DNA of 64,000 nucleotides from Gemmatimonadaceae bacterium (GCA_020851035.1 JADZDM010000021.1:496001-560000), one strand, 5' to 3'; positions 23,831 through 33,456 are shown, numbered from the stretch's first letter. Notes: generated by a model not told the origin, from the letters alone. Numbers and translations are program-made.

Positions 23831-26665
23831 TTACGGGCGCGGTGGAGTCTCCGGCAGCAGCACGAACCGCGCCCGGTTCTGCTCCGTCAGGTACCGCCTC
23901 GCCGCCGCCGCCAGCCGCTCCGGCGTGAGCGCCGCCACGATCGGCTCGGCCGCGAACAGGCTCCCGGGATCCTCGCCATGCTCCAGCCGGTCACGCAGCG
24001 TCTCCAGCCAGTAGCTGTTCTGCCGGTGCGCCAGCTCCAGCTGCCGGCGCCGCTGCTCCTTCACCCGGTCCACCTCGGCCGCCGACGGTGCCACGCGGCG
24101 CAGCGAGTCGAGCTCCTGGCGCACGATGGCGAACAGCGTGTCGGCCTGCGCCGGCGCCGAGCCGAAGTCCACCAGGAGCTGCCATTCCTCGCGCGGACGG
24201 CGGGCGGACACCGCGTTCACGCTCACCGAGTAGGTGGCACCCAGCGCCTCGCGCAGCCGGTCCAGCAGGCGCGTCTCCAGCAGTTCGCCCAACGCCGTGA
24301 AGGTCTCCGACTCCTCACGGCTCCACGCGCCCGCGCCGCTCATCACCAGCAGCGTGCGGCTCTGCGGAGCCACGCCCTTCCGCACCACCTTCTCCACCTG
24401 CCCCGCCAGCCGCGGCGGCGAGACGTCGCGCCAGGCGGCCGGCTGCGCCACCGGGAGCGGCGCGATCCACCGTTCCACCAGCGGCTTCAGCTCGGTGGCG
24501 TTCACGTTCCCCACGAACAGGAACGTCATGTGGCCCGCATCGGCGAAACGCTCGCGATAGATCGACAGCAGCCGGTCGGGCTCCAGCTCGCGCAGCCGCT
24601 CGGGGGAGAGCGTCGTGACGCGCGGGCTGCCGTTGCCGAGTGTCATGGTGACCGTGTCGAGGAAGACCGCCATCGGGTTCGCATCGCGGTTCTTCAGCAC
24701 CGCCTCGAACTGCTGCAGCAGTGCACGGAAGGCGAGGCTGTCCTGGCGCGGTGCCGTGAGCCGCAGCCAGGCCAGCTGCAGCATCGTCTCGAGGTCCTTC
24801 GGTGAGGCCCGGCCATTCAGCCCCTGCGACAGGTCGCCGATGAACGGTGTCACCGCCGCCGCCTTGCCCGACAGCTTCTTCCCGAGGTCCACCTGCGAGT
24901 ACGCACCGGCACCACCATTGCCGATCACCGTGGTGGCGATCGCACCGCGGAACACGTCGCTGTCCGGGAGCACACTCATCCCACCGGGTGACCAGGCCGT
25001 CATCAGCACCTGGTCGGCGTTGAAGTCGGTGGGCCGGACGTACACCTTCGCCCCGTTCGACAGCGTCCACTCCGTGATGTCGAGCGCCACGTCGACGCGC
25101 TCCCCGACGATGCGACCCGGCACCGGCGGCTGTGGCACCAGTGCGCCATCGGCCACGGTCTCGGTCCACGGTGCGATCGTCGCGGCGTCCACTCTCGGGA
25201 ACACCGCCCGCACCGCGGCCTCGGTGGGCGGCACCAGCCCCTCCTTCTCCGGCATGGTCACCGTCACCACCCGGTTCGCCGCACCCGAGCGCACCGTCGC
25301 CGTGGCGTTCACCTGCGCCAGCGTGACCCCCGGGAGCAGGCGCTTCGCCAGCTCGTACTCGAACGCGATGCCCGGGATCGCCTCGCCCGAGAGGAAGTGA
25401 CCGGCGTACGATCCCACCAGCGAAGCCGACGGCGTCTTGTCGCGCTCCGCGTAGGCACGCTCGTAGTCGCGCAGCAGCTCCGTGCGCGCGCGGTCGAGCT
25501 CCGCCGGCAGGAACCCGTGCCGCAGCACGCGCGCCCCCTCGGTCAGCAGCAGCTCCAGCGCCTCGAGCACCCTCCCCTCCTTGGCCACCGCATCGAGCGA
25601 CGAGTACTCCGACGCACGCACCAGCGCGCCGCCACCCGCCTGCGCGGCGACGATCGGCGCATCCGGCCGGCGCGTGAGCTCACCAAGGCGCTCGTTGAAC
25701 ATCTGGTCGCGCAGCGTGGCGAGCATCGACCGACGCATGTCCGCCACCGTGCGGATGACGGTCGGCCGGCGCTTCCAGAGCACGCTCACCGACGACGTGG
25801 GCACCTCCCGGTCGGTCGCGATCGACACCAGCGTGCCGCCATGCGACGGCACGGTGACCGCAGGACGCGGCCGACGCACCGACGGCGCCGCGAGGCCGGC
25901 GAAGTGCTGCCGGATCTGTGAGACCAGCGAGTCGGGGTTCGCATCGCCGACCGCGATCACCGCCATCAGGTCGGGGCGGTACCAGTCACGCCAGTAGCGC
26001 CGCAGCGGCGCCGGCAGCACCGTCTCGAGGATCTCCGGCCTGCCGATCGGGAGCCGTTCCGCGTAGCGCGATCCACGGAACACCACCGGGAACTGCTTCG
26101 CGCGGATGCGCTCCCCGGCGCCCAGCCCCGTGCGCCACTCCGCCAGCACCACGCCGCGCTCGGCCACCACGTCGGCCGAGTCGAAGAGGATGCCACTGGC
26201 CACCTCGCTGAGGAAGCGGAAGCTCTGCCGCAGGATCGCGGCGCTGTCGGCCGGTACCGGCAGGATGTAGATCGTCTCGTCGAACCCCGTCTGCGCATTG
26301 AGGTCGGGGCCGAAGCGCACGCCGATCGACCCGAGGTACTTCACGATGTCGTTGCGCGCGAAGCTGCGCGTGCCGTTGAACGCCATGTGCTCGGTGAAGT
26401 GCGCCAGCCCCTGCTGGTCCGCATCCTCCAGCACCGAGCCGGCATTCACCACCAGCCGCAGCTCGATGCGGTCCTCGGGACGCGAGTTCTGGCGCACGTA
26501 GTAGCGCAGGCCGTTCGGCAGGGTGCCGATGCGCACGCTGGTGTCGATGGGCAGGCGCGCGGAGAGTGCGAAGGCGGCGGCTGGCAGCGAGTCGGCAGGG
26601 GCGGACTGCGACTGCAGCGGCACGACGGCACCGGAGGTGAGCAGGACCAGCAGCGGAAGGCGCAT
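23831..26665 (-). CDS. M16 zinc metallopeptidase (PqqL-like), exported
   Basis: A 944-residue inverzincin peptidase with a signal peptide (about 1-20). Two M16 modules lie in tandem. The N-terminal one has the zinc motif HFTEH (His89, Glu92, His93), preceded by LPNGLRYYV and followed by the third-ligand region VVAERGVVLAEW. The C-terminal module is the non-catalytic half seen in the family, with SNGAKVYVRPTDFNADQVLM and LSPERLRELEPDRLLSIYRERF. Such periplasmic enzymes degrade peptides. The start at 26665 begins the signal peptide; the frame extends to 26719. The M42-type peptidase gene ends 37 bases upstream. Confidence 0.93.
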   Translation of the reverse strand: MRLPLLVLLTSGAVVPLQSQSAPADSLPAAAFALSARLPIDTSVRIGTLPNGLRYYVRQNSRPEDRIELRLVVNAGSVLEDADQQGLAHFTEHMAFNGTRSFARNDIVKYLGSIGVRFGPDLNAQTGFDETIYILPVPADSAAILRQSFRFLSEVASGILFDSADVVAERGVVLAEWRTGLGAGERIRAKQFPVVFRGSRYAERLPIGRPEILETVLPAPLRRYWRDWYRPDLMAVIAVGDANPDSLVSQIRQHFAGLAAPSVRRPRPAVTVPSHGGTLVSIATDREVPTSSVSVLWKRRPTVIRTVADMRRSMLATLRDQMFNERLGELTRRPDAPIVAAQAGGGALVRASEYSSLDAVAKEGRVLEALELLLTEGARVLRHGFLPAELDRARTELLRDYERAYAERDKTPSASLVGSYAGHFLSGEAIPGIAFEYELAKRLLPGVTLAQVNATATVRSGAANRVVTVTMPEKEGLVPPTEAAVRAVFPRVDAATIAPWTETVADGALVPQPPVPGRIVGERVDVALDITEWTLSNGAKVYVRPTDFNADQVLMTAWSPGGMSVLPDSDVFRGAIATTVIGNGGAGAYSQVDLGKKLSGKAAAVTPFIGDLSQGLNGRASPKDLETMLQLAWLRLTAPRQDSLAFRALLQQFEAVLKNRDANPMAVFLDTVTMTLGNGSPRVTTLSPERLRELEPDRLLSIYRERFADAGHMTFLFVGNVNATELKPLVERWIAPLPVAQPAAWRDVSPPRLAGQVEKVVRKGVAPQSRTLLVMSGAGAWSREESETFTALGELLETRLLDRLREALGATYSVSVNAVSARRPREEWQLLVDFGSAPAQADTLFAIVRQELDSLRRVAPSAAEVDRVKEQRRRQLELAHRQNSYWLETLRDRLEHGEDPGSLFAAEPIVAALTPERLAAAARRYLTEQNRARFVLLPETPPRP

Positions 26666-26702
26666 GGGAAGGATGGAGGGGTCTGCGAGCGGCGCGTGGC
26701 GC

Positions 26703-28796
26703 TCAGGGCGCGACGGCAACGGCGGCGATCAGGCGGATCAGTGCATCGACGTCCCGCAGGTCGAGCACCTCGCCCGGGGTGTGCGAGTAGCGGCCCGGCC
26801 AGGAGAGGCCCACGTTCGGCGCGCCGAAGCCGGCCACCGCCGAGCCGTCGGTCGCACCGTGGGTGGTGCCGACCTGCAGCGGGATGCGTTGTGCCGCCGC
26901 GATGCGCATGATGCGTTGCCGCTCCGCCGGCGGCACGATCGAGCCGTCGTCGAGGCCGCGCAGCACGGCGCCACGCCCCAGCGGCGTGAGCGCGAACATC
27001 GGCTGTTCGAGCGGGGTGTCGGAGCTCACGAAGGTGTCGATGCTGTACACCCGCTTCAACCCGCGGCCGTGCTCCGCCGCGAAGGCGCTGGCGCCGAACA
27101 GGCCACCCTCCTCGCGGGTGGAGAACACGAAGAGCACGCGATGCCTGAGCGCCGAGGGATCGATGCGCCGCATCGCCAGCAGGAGGGCGGTGCTCCCGGT
27201 GCGGTCGTCACTGCCGCGACCGGTGAGCCGCGTGCCGGCCAGCCGTGCGGCACGCTTGTACGCCGTCACGCCCATGCCAACGCGCACGCCGCGCGCCACC
27301 AGCCCGGCGGAATCCACGCCGTACCACGCCACGAGGCTTGCCGGCGCACGCACCCGTGCCGAGTCGCGCGGCACGAACACGCCGCGCAGCGACGGGGCGA
27401 CGGTTCCCGCGGCGTCGCGATCGAAGTGCAGGTACGACGGCTGTCCTTCCCAGGCGCTCAGCACCACCCCGCCCTTCCGCGTGAGGCGCACGGTGCCGTC
27501 GGCGTTGATACCCTCCACCTCGAACGACACCTCGTCCATGTGTGCGATGAACGCCACCGAATCCCGCTCGGGACCGGCGCCGATCACGAGGTTGCCGGCG
27601 GTGTCGGTCACCGCCACCGCCCTCGCCCATGACGGCAGCAGCGCGCTGATCGCGTCGCGCACGCGGAACTCGTGGCCCGGCACACCGGGCAGGTCGGCGA
27701 TGCTGCGGAAGACCGACTCAGTGAGCGCGTACGCATCACGGCGTGCGGCATCCCGCGGCACGGTGTCCACGGGCGGCGCGACCCAGGGCATGGTGGTGAT
27801 GGTGGCGCCAGCGGCACGCAGCGCGCGGGACAGGAGCGCCTGCGCCTCGGCTCCGGTGACGGATTCGACGAGGGAGCCGGCGTAGCGCACCTGCGGTGTG
27901 ATGATGCGCACACTGTCGCGCGTGCGCACGCGGCCAAGCGCCGCCTTCCGCAGCGCACCCAGGCGCGCCGAGGGCACCCGCTGGTCACTGGCGGTGCCCC
28001 GTCCTTCGTCCAGCAGCGTGACCTCGTCCACCGCGCCGGCCCGTGCGAGCACCGCCGCCAGGCCCACCCAGCCGAAGCTCCGCTGGGTGCTGAGCACGAA
28101 GATCGTCTCCCCGGTCGCCACCGGCGCGGTGGCGGCCGTTGCCACCGCGGCGCACCCGGCGCGAGCACCGGCGCCGGGACCGGCCGCATGGCCGGCGTAG
28201 GTCCACACCGGACGCGTGGCCACGACGGGATCCAGCAGCGAAATGCCGAGCGCCGACACCCCCGAGGCAGAGCCTGCACCGACGTCCACCCAGAGCTGGT
28301 CCACGGTGGCCACGGCAGTGTCGCCGCGGTGCTGTCGTGCGAAGTGCCCGTTCGTGATGGCCACCACGCCCGTGACGTCCCCGCGCGGCGTGAGCACGCG
28401 CACCTGCTGCGCCTCGTGGAACTGGTCCCAGAGCGGATGCGACGGAACACCGGCGCGATGCAGTCGCAGGTAGCCGTCGTCGGTGACCTGGCTCACCACG
28501 AAGCCCGGCACATCCATCGCACAGGCCACGACGCGGCGCGGCGACCCGCTGCCGCTTCGCCTCACGAGGTTCCCGAACGCGTCGCTGCTCCAGCCGGTCA
28601 GCACGGGGCGCAGCCCGGCGATCGCCCGCTGCTCGCCGCCGGGGGGCGCGTCGAGGTGCAGCCAGGCGGCCACGGCCGACGCTGCGGCATCGGTCGTGGG
28701 AACGGTCTGCGCACCCATCAGCGCCGGCACGGCCGTTCCGGCCGCGAGCACGCGTACAAGCCGCGCCATCGTCAGCAGTCCTCTGCGTCCCGTCAT
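26703..28796 (-). CDS. Tandem M42-like aminopeptidase with degenerate first half
   Basis: A 697-residue exported protein: signal peptide (about 1-28, ending GAQ), then two M42-like halves. The C-terminal half (about 350-690) keeps the metal ligands: AHMDEVSF, GRGSDDRTG, REEGGLFGASAF, SIDTF and GTTHGATDGSAV. The N-terminal half aligns at APPGGEQRAI and DAFGNLV but has CAMDVPGF instead of AHMDE and TQRSFG instead of REEGG, so its metal site is lost. Start 28796 has AGGAG 7 bases upstream. It sits between an APC permease and an M16 peptidase, which suggests periplasmic peptide degradation; this is inferred. Confidence 0.87.
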   Translation of the reverse strand: MTGRRGLLTMARLVRVLAAGTAVPALMGAQTVPTTDAAASAVAAWLHLDAPPGGEQRAIAGLRPVLTGWSSDAFGNLVRRSGSGSPRRVVACAMDVPGFVVSQVTDDGYLRLHRAGVPSHPLWDQFHEAQQVRVLTPRGDVTGVVAITNGHFARQHRGDTAVATVDQLWVDVGAGSASGVSALGISLLDPVVATRPVWTYAGHAAGPGAGARAGCAAVATAATAPVATGETIFVLSTQRSFGWVGLAAVLARAGAVDEVTLLDEGRGTASDQRVPSARLGALRKAALGRVRTRDSVRIITPQVRYAGSLVESVTGAEAQALLSRALRAAGATITTMPWVAPPVDTVPRDAARRDAYALTESVFRSIADLPGVPGHEFRVRDAISALLPSWARAVAVTDTAGNLVIGAGPERDSVAFIAHMDEVSFEVEGINADGTVRLTRKGGVVLSAWEGQPSYLHFDRDAAGTVAPSLRGVFVPRDSARVRAPASLVAWYGVDSAGLVARGVRVGMGVTAYKRAARLAGTRLTGRGSDDRTGSTALLLAMRRIDPSALRHRVLFVFSTREEGGLFGASAFAAEHGRGLKRVYSIDTFVSSDTPLEQPMFALTPLGRGAVLRGLDDGSIVPPAERQRIMRIAAAQRIPLQVGTTHGATDGSAVAGFGAPNVGLSWPGRYSHTPGEVLDLRDVDALIRLIAAVAVAP

Positions 28797-28848
28797 CCCG
28801 GCTCCTGTCAGCGAGAACCCGCGACTGCACCACCGGCGGTCGCGGCGG

Positions 28849-30183
28849 TCATCCGCCCGCCGCACTGCCCCGTGTCCGGACCCACACATGATACGCCGCC
28901 ACGCCTGCCACCACCGTCGCCACGCCCAGCCCGGCGAAGCCCCAGCCGGAGGTCGCGAAGATGTACAGCCAGCCGGTGAGCGCGATCAGCGACGGTACGG
29001 GATAGAACCACATCCGGAACGGGAACTCCATGCCCTTGCGCTGGCGCAGCACGTGCAGCGCCGCGATCTGTCCCACGAACTGGATGAGGATGCGCGACGT
29101 GAGCAGGGCCGAGATCACGTCCCCGAGCGGGACGAAGCTGCAGAGGATCGAGAGCCCGCCGAGCACCAGCAGCGCCACGTGCGGGAACTGCCCGGTGGGA
29201 TGCAGCCTCGCGAACACCCGGAAGAAGTCGCCCTCGGCCGCGGCAGCCCAGGCGATGCGGCTGTAGCCGAGCAGCAGCGCGAAGACCGAGGCCACCGCCG
29301 TCCACATCACCAGCACCGTCACCGCCGCCGCCGCCTTCGGCCCGTACAGCCGCTGCATGAACTCCGTCACGATGAAGGTGGACTTCATCGCCTCGCGCCA
29401 CGGGATCACCGCCATCAGGCTCAGGTTGACGAGGGCGTACATCAGTGCGACCGCCACCACCGACCAGAGGATCGCGCGCGGGATCACCTTCGCCGGGTTC
29501 TTCACCTCGCCGGCCACGTAGCAGATGTCGAAGTAGCCGCTGAAGTCGTACATCGCGATCAGCATCGCGCTGCCGAGGCCGGACACGAAGCCCACCGAGA
29601 AGGTGAAGGCCCCGGGCGGGAAGTCGAGGACGAGGGCGGCGTTGAAGTGCGTGAGCCCGCTCACGATCACCACCAGCACCGTCAGCAGCATGCCGGCCCA
29701 CAGGACCACCGTGAGCTTGCCCACCGAGGCGATCCGCCGGTAGAGCAGTGCGATGACGATCAGGCCGACGGCGGTGCTGATCAGCCGCGCGGTGGTGGTG
29801 GTCATGCCGGGCAGGAAGTAGCCGGCGTACTGCGCGAAGCCGATGTATCCCGACGCGATCTCGAGCGGCGCGGAGAGGATGAACTGCCAGATGAAGAGGA
29901 ACGGCAGCACCCCGCCGAGCATCGTGCCCCGGAAGGCTTCGCGCAGGTAGACGTACGTACCGCCGGTGCCGGGCATCGCGGCGGAGAGCTCACTCCAGAC
30001 CAGTCCGTCGCTGAGCGCGAGCACGGCGCCGAGTACCCAGCCGAGCATGCACTGCGGGCCACCCATCGCCGCGATGATGAGCGGGATGGTGATGAACGGG
30101 CCGGCGCCGACCATGTTGCTCATGTTGAGCGCGACGGCCTGGACCTGGCCGAGGCTGCGGACGAGGCCCTGCTGGGAAGTCAC
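28849..30183 (-). CDS. APC-family amino-acid permease
   Basis: A 444-residue integral membrane transporter with about 12 membrane helices. The first helix motif NMVGAGPFITIPLIIAAMGGP and the following LSAAMPGTGGTYVYLREAF are typical of the amino acid-polyamine-organocation family. It would import amino acids, with the substrate not predictable. It stops 52 bases before the M42 peptidase start, so peptide breakdown and amino-acid uptake may be co-transcribed. A perfect hairpin at 30260-30295 precedes it on the transcribed side. Confidence 0.92.
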   Translation of the reverse strand: MTSQQGLVRSLGQVQAVALNMSNMVGAGPFITIPLIIAAMGGPQCMLGWVLGAVLALSDGLVWSELSAAMPGTGGTYVYLREAFRGTMLGGVLPFLFIWQFILSAPLEIASGYIGFAQYAGYFLPGMTTTTARLISTAVGLIVIALLYRRIASVGKLTVVLWAGMLLTVLVVIVSGLTHFNAALVLDFPPGAFTFSVGFVSGLGSAMLIAMYDFSGYFDICYVAGEVKNPAKVIPRAILWSVVAVALMYALVNLSLMAVIPWREAMKSTFIVTEFMQRLYGPKAAAAVTVLVMWTAVASVFALLLGYSRIAWAAAAEGDFFRVFARLHPTGQFPHVALLVLGGLSILCSFVPLGDVISALLTSRILIQFVGQIAALHVLRQRKGMEFPFRMWFYPVPSLIALTGWLYIFATSGWGFAGLGVATVVAGVAAYHVWVRTRGSAAGG

Positions 30184-30259
30184 GATGGCGGCGCGGAGGC
30201 GGTCGGTGTCGTGCGCGGAAACAACATCAAGATCCCCGTCCCCTTGGTGTCATTCCGGC

Positions 30260-30295
30260 GCAGCGGAACGGGACTGCATCGTCCCGTTCCGCTGC
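30260..30295 (-). terminator. Perfect 15-bp hairpin downstream of PQQ-repeat gene
   Basis: GCAGCGGAACGGGAC (30260-30274) pairs perfectly with 30281-30295 around a 6-base loop. It sits 26 bases past the stop of the minus-strand PQQ-repeat gene and before the permease start, so it most likely ends the dodecin/PQQ transcript. No T-run follows it. Confidence 0.6.
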
Positions 30296-30320
30296 CGTGC
30301 ACCGGCATCGGCGCAACCGG

Positions 30321-30641
30321 TCAGGTGGCGGCAGCGATGGCCGCGCGCTGCTGCTGCTGGTTTGCGGCCTGCACCGCGGCATCGGATGCGCCGCTGAACG
30401 CGATCACACCCATGCCCAGGCCCTTCAGCTTGTTGCGCCAGAGGATCTCGCCGGTGCGCAGGTCCAGGCAGAACAGCTCCCCCCCGGCACCGGCGTACAC
30501 GCGGCCGTCCTCCACCATCACGGTCGTGAACGAGGTGGTCTTGAGCTTCGTGCGCCAGACCTCGTTCCCCGTGCTGGCATCGATCCGCACGGCGTGCCCG
30601 CCGATCCCGATCACCATCGGCCCTGATTTCGTGCGAGCCAT
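30321..30641 (-). CDS. Small PQQ-repeat beta-propeller protein
   Basis: A 106-residue protein with no signal peptide. It carries two PQQ-propeller-type repeats: VIGIGGHAVRIDASTGNEVW (about 10-29) and the later VYAGAGGELFCLDLRTGEILW. The C-terminus is Gln/Ala-rich (NQQQQRAAIAAAT). Full propellers need six to eight blades, so this protein would have to oligomerise or be a conserved fragment. Dodecin lies 31 bases upstream and is probably co-transcribed. Function unknown; similarity is to BamB-type propellers. Confidence 0.8.
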   Translation of the reverse strand: MARTKSGPMVIGIGGHAVRIDASTGNEVWRTKLKTTSFTTVMVEDGRVYAGAGGELFCLDLRTGEILWRNKLKGLGMGVIAFSGASDAAVQAANQQQQRAAIAAAT

Positions 30642-30672
30642 GTACCGACTCCGTTGTGCTGGGAATGGAAGG

Positions 30673-30903
30673 TCAGCGCTTCTTCTTCGCTGCCGGTGCG
30701 GCGCCCTGCAGCATGAAGGTCACCTTCATCGTCACGCGATACTCCACCACCTTGCCCTTCTCCACCACCACGCTCTGGTCCTTCACCCACGCCGACGAGA
30801 TGCCCTCGAGGGTCTCGGAGGCGCGTGCGACACCCTGCGCCACCGCATCCTCGAAGCTCTTTGCACTGCCGGCAATGATCTCGATCACCTTGGCGACTGC
30901 CAT
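30673..30903 (-). CDS. Dodecin-family flavin-binding protein
   Basis: A 76-residue dodecin. The family pattern is clear: VAKVIEIIAGSAKSFEDAVAQ, SETLEGISSAWVKDQ and GKVVEYRVTMKVTFML, followed by a Lys-rich tail (APAAKKKR). Dodecins form hollow dodecamers that store riboflavin or FMN in the cytoplasm. It heads the dodecin/PQQ-mini-protein pair. The family size (about 70 residues) fits. Confidence 0.95.
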   Translation of the reverse strand: MAVAKVIEIIAGSAKSFEDAVAQGVARASETLEGISSAWVKDQSVVVEKGKVVEYRVTMKVTFMLQGAAPAAKKKR

Positions 30904-31142
30904 GACCTTCCCTCCGCGGGTGCGTCACTCCGAATGGCGGCGCGGGCCCGTGACGCGCAGGCACCGCACCGACCGTTGACGCCACGAACGTATGGCCCGG
31001 CACGGGCGCCAGACAGGTGACACGGTGCAACAGTCCGCCGCCGGCCGGCGCTGCCCGGCCCGGGCGGCGTTATCGTGTGGTGTCGTCGCCCGGGTGCCAC
31101 CGCACCGGGGCTCGGACGCACACCCCGCCCGGAGTTCGTGCC

Positions 31143-32078
31143 TTGCGGTTCCCGCCCCTGCGTGCCACCCTCCTCGTCGCTGCCGTCGCCGGCCTCACCG
31201 CCTGCGCCTCCGTCCGGCCGGCCGCGCCCACCCGCGACGCGGTGCCGCGTATTGCCGTGATGTCGGCATTCGACGCGGAGTGGGAGCAGCTCCGGGCCGC
31301 CACCCAGGTCACCGGCACCCGCGTCATCAACGGCCGGACACACTACATCGGACGCCTGGCCGGGCAGGACGTGGTGCTCCTCCTGAGCGGCTTCAGCATG
31401 ATCAACGCCGCCATGACCACCCAGGCGCTGCTGGACCGGTTCTCGATCCGCAGCATCGTCTTCTCCGGCATCGCCGGCGGCGTGAATCCCGGGCTGCATG
31501 TGGGTGACGTGACGGTGCCGGCGCGGTGGGGTGCCTACCAGGAGCAGGTCTTCGCCCGCGAGACACCCACCGGCTTCGATCCCGGCCGCGAGACGGGGGG
31601 CGTGCCGAACTTCGGCATGATGTTCCCCCGCGCCATGACCGTCGCGGTCCCCGGCGCCCCGGCCGACTCGCTCGAACGGCGGTTCTGGTTCCCGGTCGAT
31701 TCCGGCGCGCTCGCCACCGCGCGCCTGGTGGCGCGGTCGGTCACGCTGGCGCGGTGCACCGCCAGTGGGGCCTGCCTGGAGCACACGCCGCAGGTCGTGG
31801 CCGGCGGCAACGGCGTGAGCGGACCGACGTTCGTGGACAACGCCGCCTATCGCGAGTACGCGTGGCGCACCTTCCGTGCCGATGCCCTCGACATGGAAAC
31901 GGCCGCGGTGGCGCTGGTGGCGTACGAGCATGGCGTGCCGTACATCGCGTTCCGGTCACTCTCCGACCTGGCCGGTGGCGGGCCGGGACGAAACGAGGTC
32001 GCGACGTTCGGGCGGCTCGCCGCGGCGAACTCGGCGTCGCTGGTGATCGCCTATCTCCGGGCGCTGCCGGCGCGGTAG
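31143..32078 (+). CDS. Predicted lipoprotein MTA/SAH nucleosidase family protein
   Basis: A 311-residue nucleoside phosphorylase-superfamily protein. From the TTG at 31143 the N-terminus is a lipoprotein signal ending LTAC (about residue 21); no ATG or GTG fits, so the rare TTG is chosen. The catalytic domain begins IAVMSAFDAEWEQL, with the acidic catalytic residue of MTA/SAH nucleosidases, then FSGIAGGVNPGLHVGDV, ALDMETAAVALVA and FRSLSDLAG. The family splits methylthioadenosine or S-adenosylhomocysteine to adenine. Export is unusual. The next gene encodes a purine permease, which fits release and uptake of adenine. Confidence 0.85.
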   Translation: MRFPPLRATLLVAAVAGLTACASVRPAAPTRDAVPRIAVMSAFDAEWEQLRAATQVTGTRVINGRTHYIGRLAGQDVVLLLSGFSMINAAMTTQALLDRFSIRSIVFSGIAGGVNPGLHVGDVTVPARWGAYQEQVFARETPTGFDPGRETGGVPNFGMMFPRAMTVAVPGAPADSLERRFWFPVDSGALATARLVARSVTLARCTASGACLEHTPQVVAGGNGVSGPTFVDNAAYREYAWRTFRADALDMETAAVALVAYEHGVPYIAFRSLSDLAGGGPGRNEVATFGRLAAANSASLVIAYLRALPAR

Positions 32079-32148
32079 CCGCCGCCCGCCGCGCCACAGC
32101 GTCCAACACGCCTCAGCGACGTCCCTTCGCCACGCCATCCCAGGCCGC

Positions 32149-33450
32149 ATGCACCGCTACTTCGACTTCGCCGGCAACCGCACCAGCTACCGTGCCGAAC
32201 TGCTGGCCGGCCTCACCACGTTCCTGACGATGGCGTACATCATCATCGTCAACCCCGCCATTCTCGAGGCGGCCGGCATCCCGCGCGGACCGTCGATGAC
32301 CGCCACGATCATCTCGGCGGCATTCGGGACGCTGGTGATGGGGGTGTACGCGAAGAAGCCGTTCGCCATCGCCCCGTACATGGGCGAGAACGCGTTCATC
32401 GCCTTCACGGTGGTGAAGGGCATGGGCTTCCCATGGCAGACGGCACTCGGCGCCATCTTCCTCGCCGGCGTGCTGTTCACGGTGCTGACCGTGTTCAAGG
32501 TCCGGAGCTGGCTCGCGAACGCGATTCCCGTCTCGCTCAAGCACAGCTTCGCGGTGGGGATCGGGCTGTTCCTCACCTTCATCGGCCTCAACCAGGTCGG
32601 CGTGGTGTCGCTCGGCGTGCCGGGGGCGCCCGTCGCGCTGGGGAACATCGCGGCGCCCACCACGCTGCTGGCCATCACCGGGTTCGTGGTCACGGCGCTG
32701 CTGCTGGTGAAACGCTGGAGCGGCGCGCTGATCGCGGGCATCCTCGTCACCACGCTGCTGTCGTTCCTGCTCGGCGTCACGCCGCTGCCGGCCACGTTCG
32801 TGAGTGCGCCGCCGAGCCTGGCGCCGATCCTGGGGCAGCTCGACATCGCCGGCGCCCTGTCGGTGCAGGGGCTGCCGATCGTGGTGATCATCTTCATCCT
32901 CGCCTTCGTCGACACGATCGGCACGCTGATCGGGCTCTCGGCGCGCGCGGGCTGGCTGGATGCCGAGGGCAACCTGCCGGGCATCGAGAAGCCGATGATG
33001 GCCGATGCGCTGGTGAACCTGGTGGCCCCGTTCGTGGGCACCACCACCTGCGGTGCGTTCGTGGAATCGGCCGCGGGCATCGAGGCAGGCGGGCGCACCG
33101 GCCTCACCGCGGTGGTGGTGGCGGCGCTGTTCCTCTGCGCCCTCTTCTTCGCCCCGCTGCTGACCATCATCCCGCCGCACGCCTACGGCATCGCACTGGT
33201 GGCCATCGGCATCCTGATGGTGGCCCCGATCGCGAAGCTCGACTTCAGCGACTACACCGAGCTCATACCCGCCTTCCTCACCATCGTCCTGATGAGCTTC
33301 ACGTTCAACGTGGGCGTGGGCATGACGGCAGGTTTGCTGCTGTATCCGCTGATGAAGCTGCTCACGGGCCGGGCGCGCGAGGTACCGCCGCCGCTCTGGG
33401 TGCTGGCCGCGATGTCGGTGGTGTTCTTCGCGGTGTATCCGTACCACTGA
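32149..33450 (+). CDS. NCS2-type purine permease (AzgA-like)
   Basis: A 433-residue membrane protein with about 12 hydrophobic segments. The N-terminus (FDFAGNRTSYRAELLAGLTTFL) and NPAILEAAGIPRG are typical of the AzgA/PbuG branch for adenine, guanine or hypoxanthine. Conserved stretches include YMGENAFIAFTVV and GTTTCGAFVESAAGIEAGGRT. It follows the predicted lipoprotein nucleosidase by 70 bases. Together they suggest an adenine salvage route at the cell surface. The substrate is inferred from the family and neighbour. Confidence 0.92.
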   Translation: MHRYFDFAGNRTSYRAELLAGLTTFLTMAYIIIVNPAILEAAGIPRGPSMTATIISAAFGTLVMGVYAKKPFAIAPYMGENAFIAFTVVKGMGFPWQTALGAIFLAGVLFTVLTVFKVRSWLANAIPVSLKHSFAVGIGLFLTFIGLNQVGVVSLGVPGAPVALGNIAAPTTLLAITGFVVTALLLVKRWSGALIAGILVTTLLSFLLGVTPLPATFVSAPPSLAPILGQLDIAGALSVQGLPIVVIIFILAFVDTIGTLIGLSARAGWLDAEGNLPGIEKPMMADALVNLVAPFVGTTTCGAFVESAAGIEAGGRTGLTAVVVAALFLCALFFAPLLTIIPPHAYGIALVAIGILMVAPIAKLDFSDYTELIPAFLTIVLMSFTFNVGVGMTAGLLLYPLMKLLTGRAREVPPPLWVLAAMSVVFFAVYPYH

Positions 33451-33456
33451 GCTGGA

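Noticed and set aside
28483-31020. 845-residue plus-strand frame
   Set aside because: Shadow of the APC permease and intergenic sequence; no motif.
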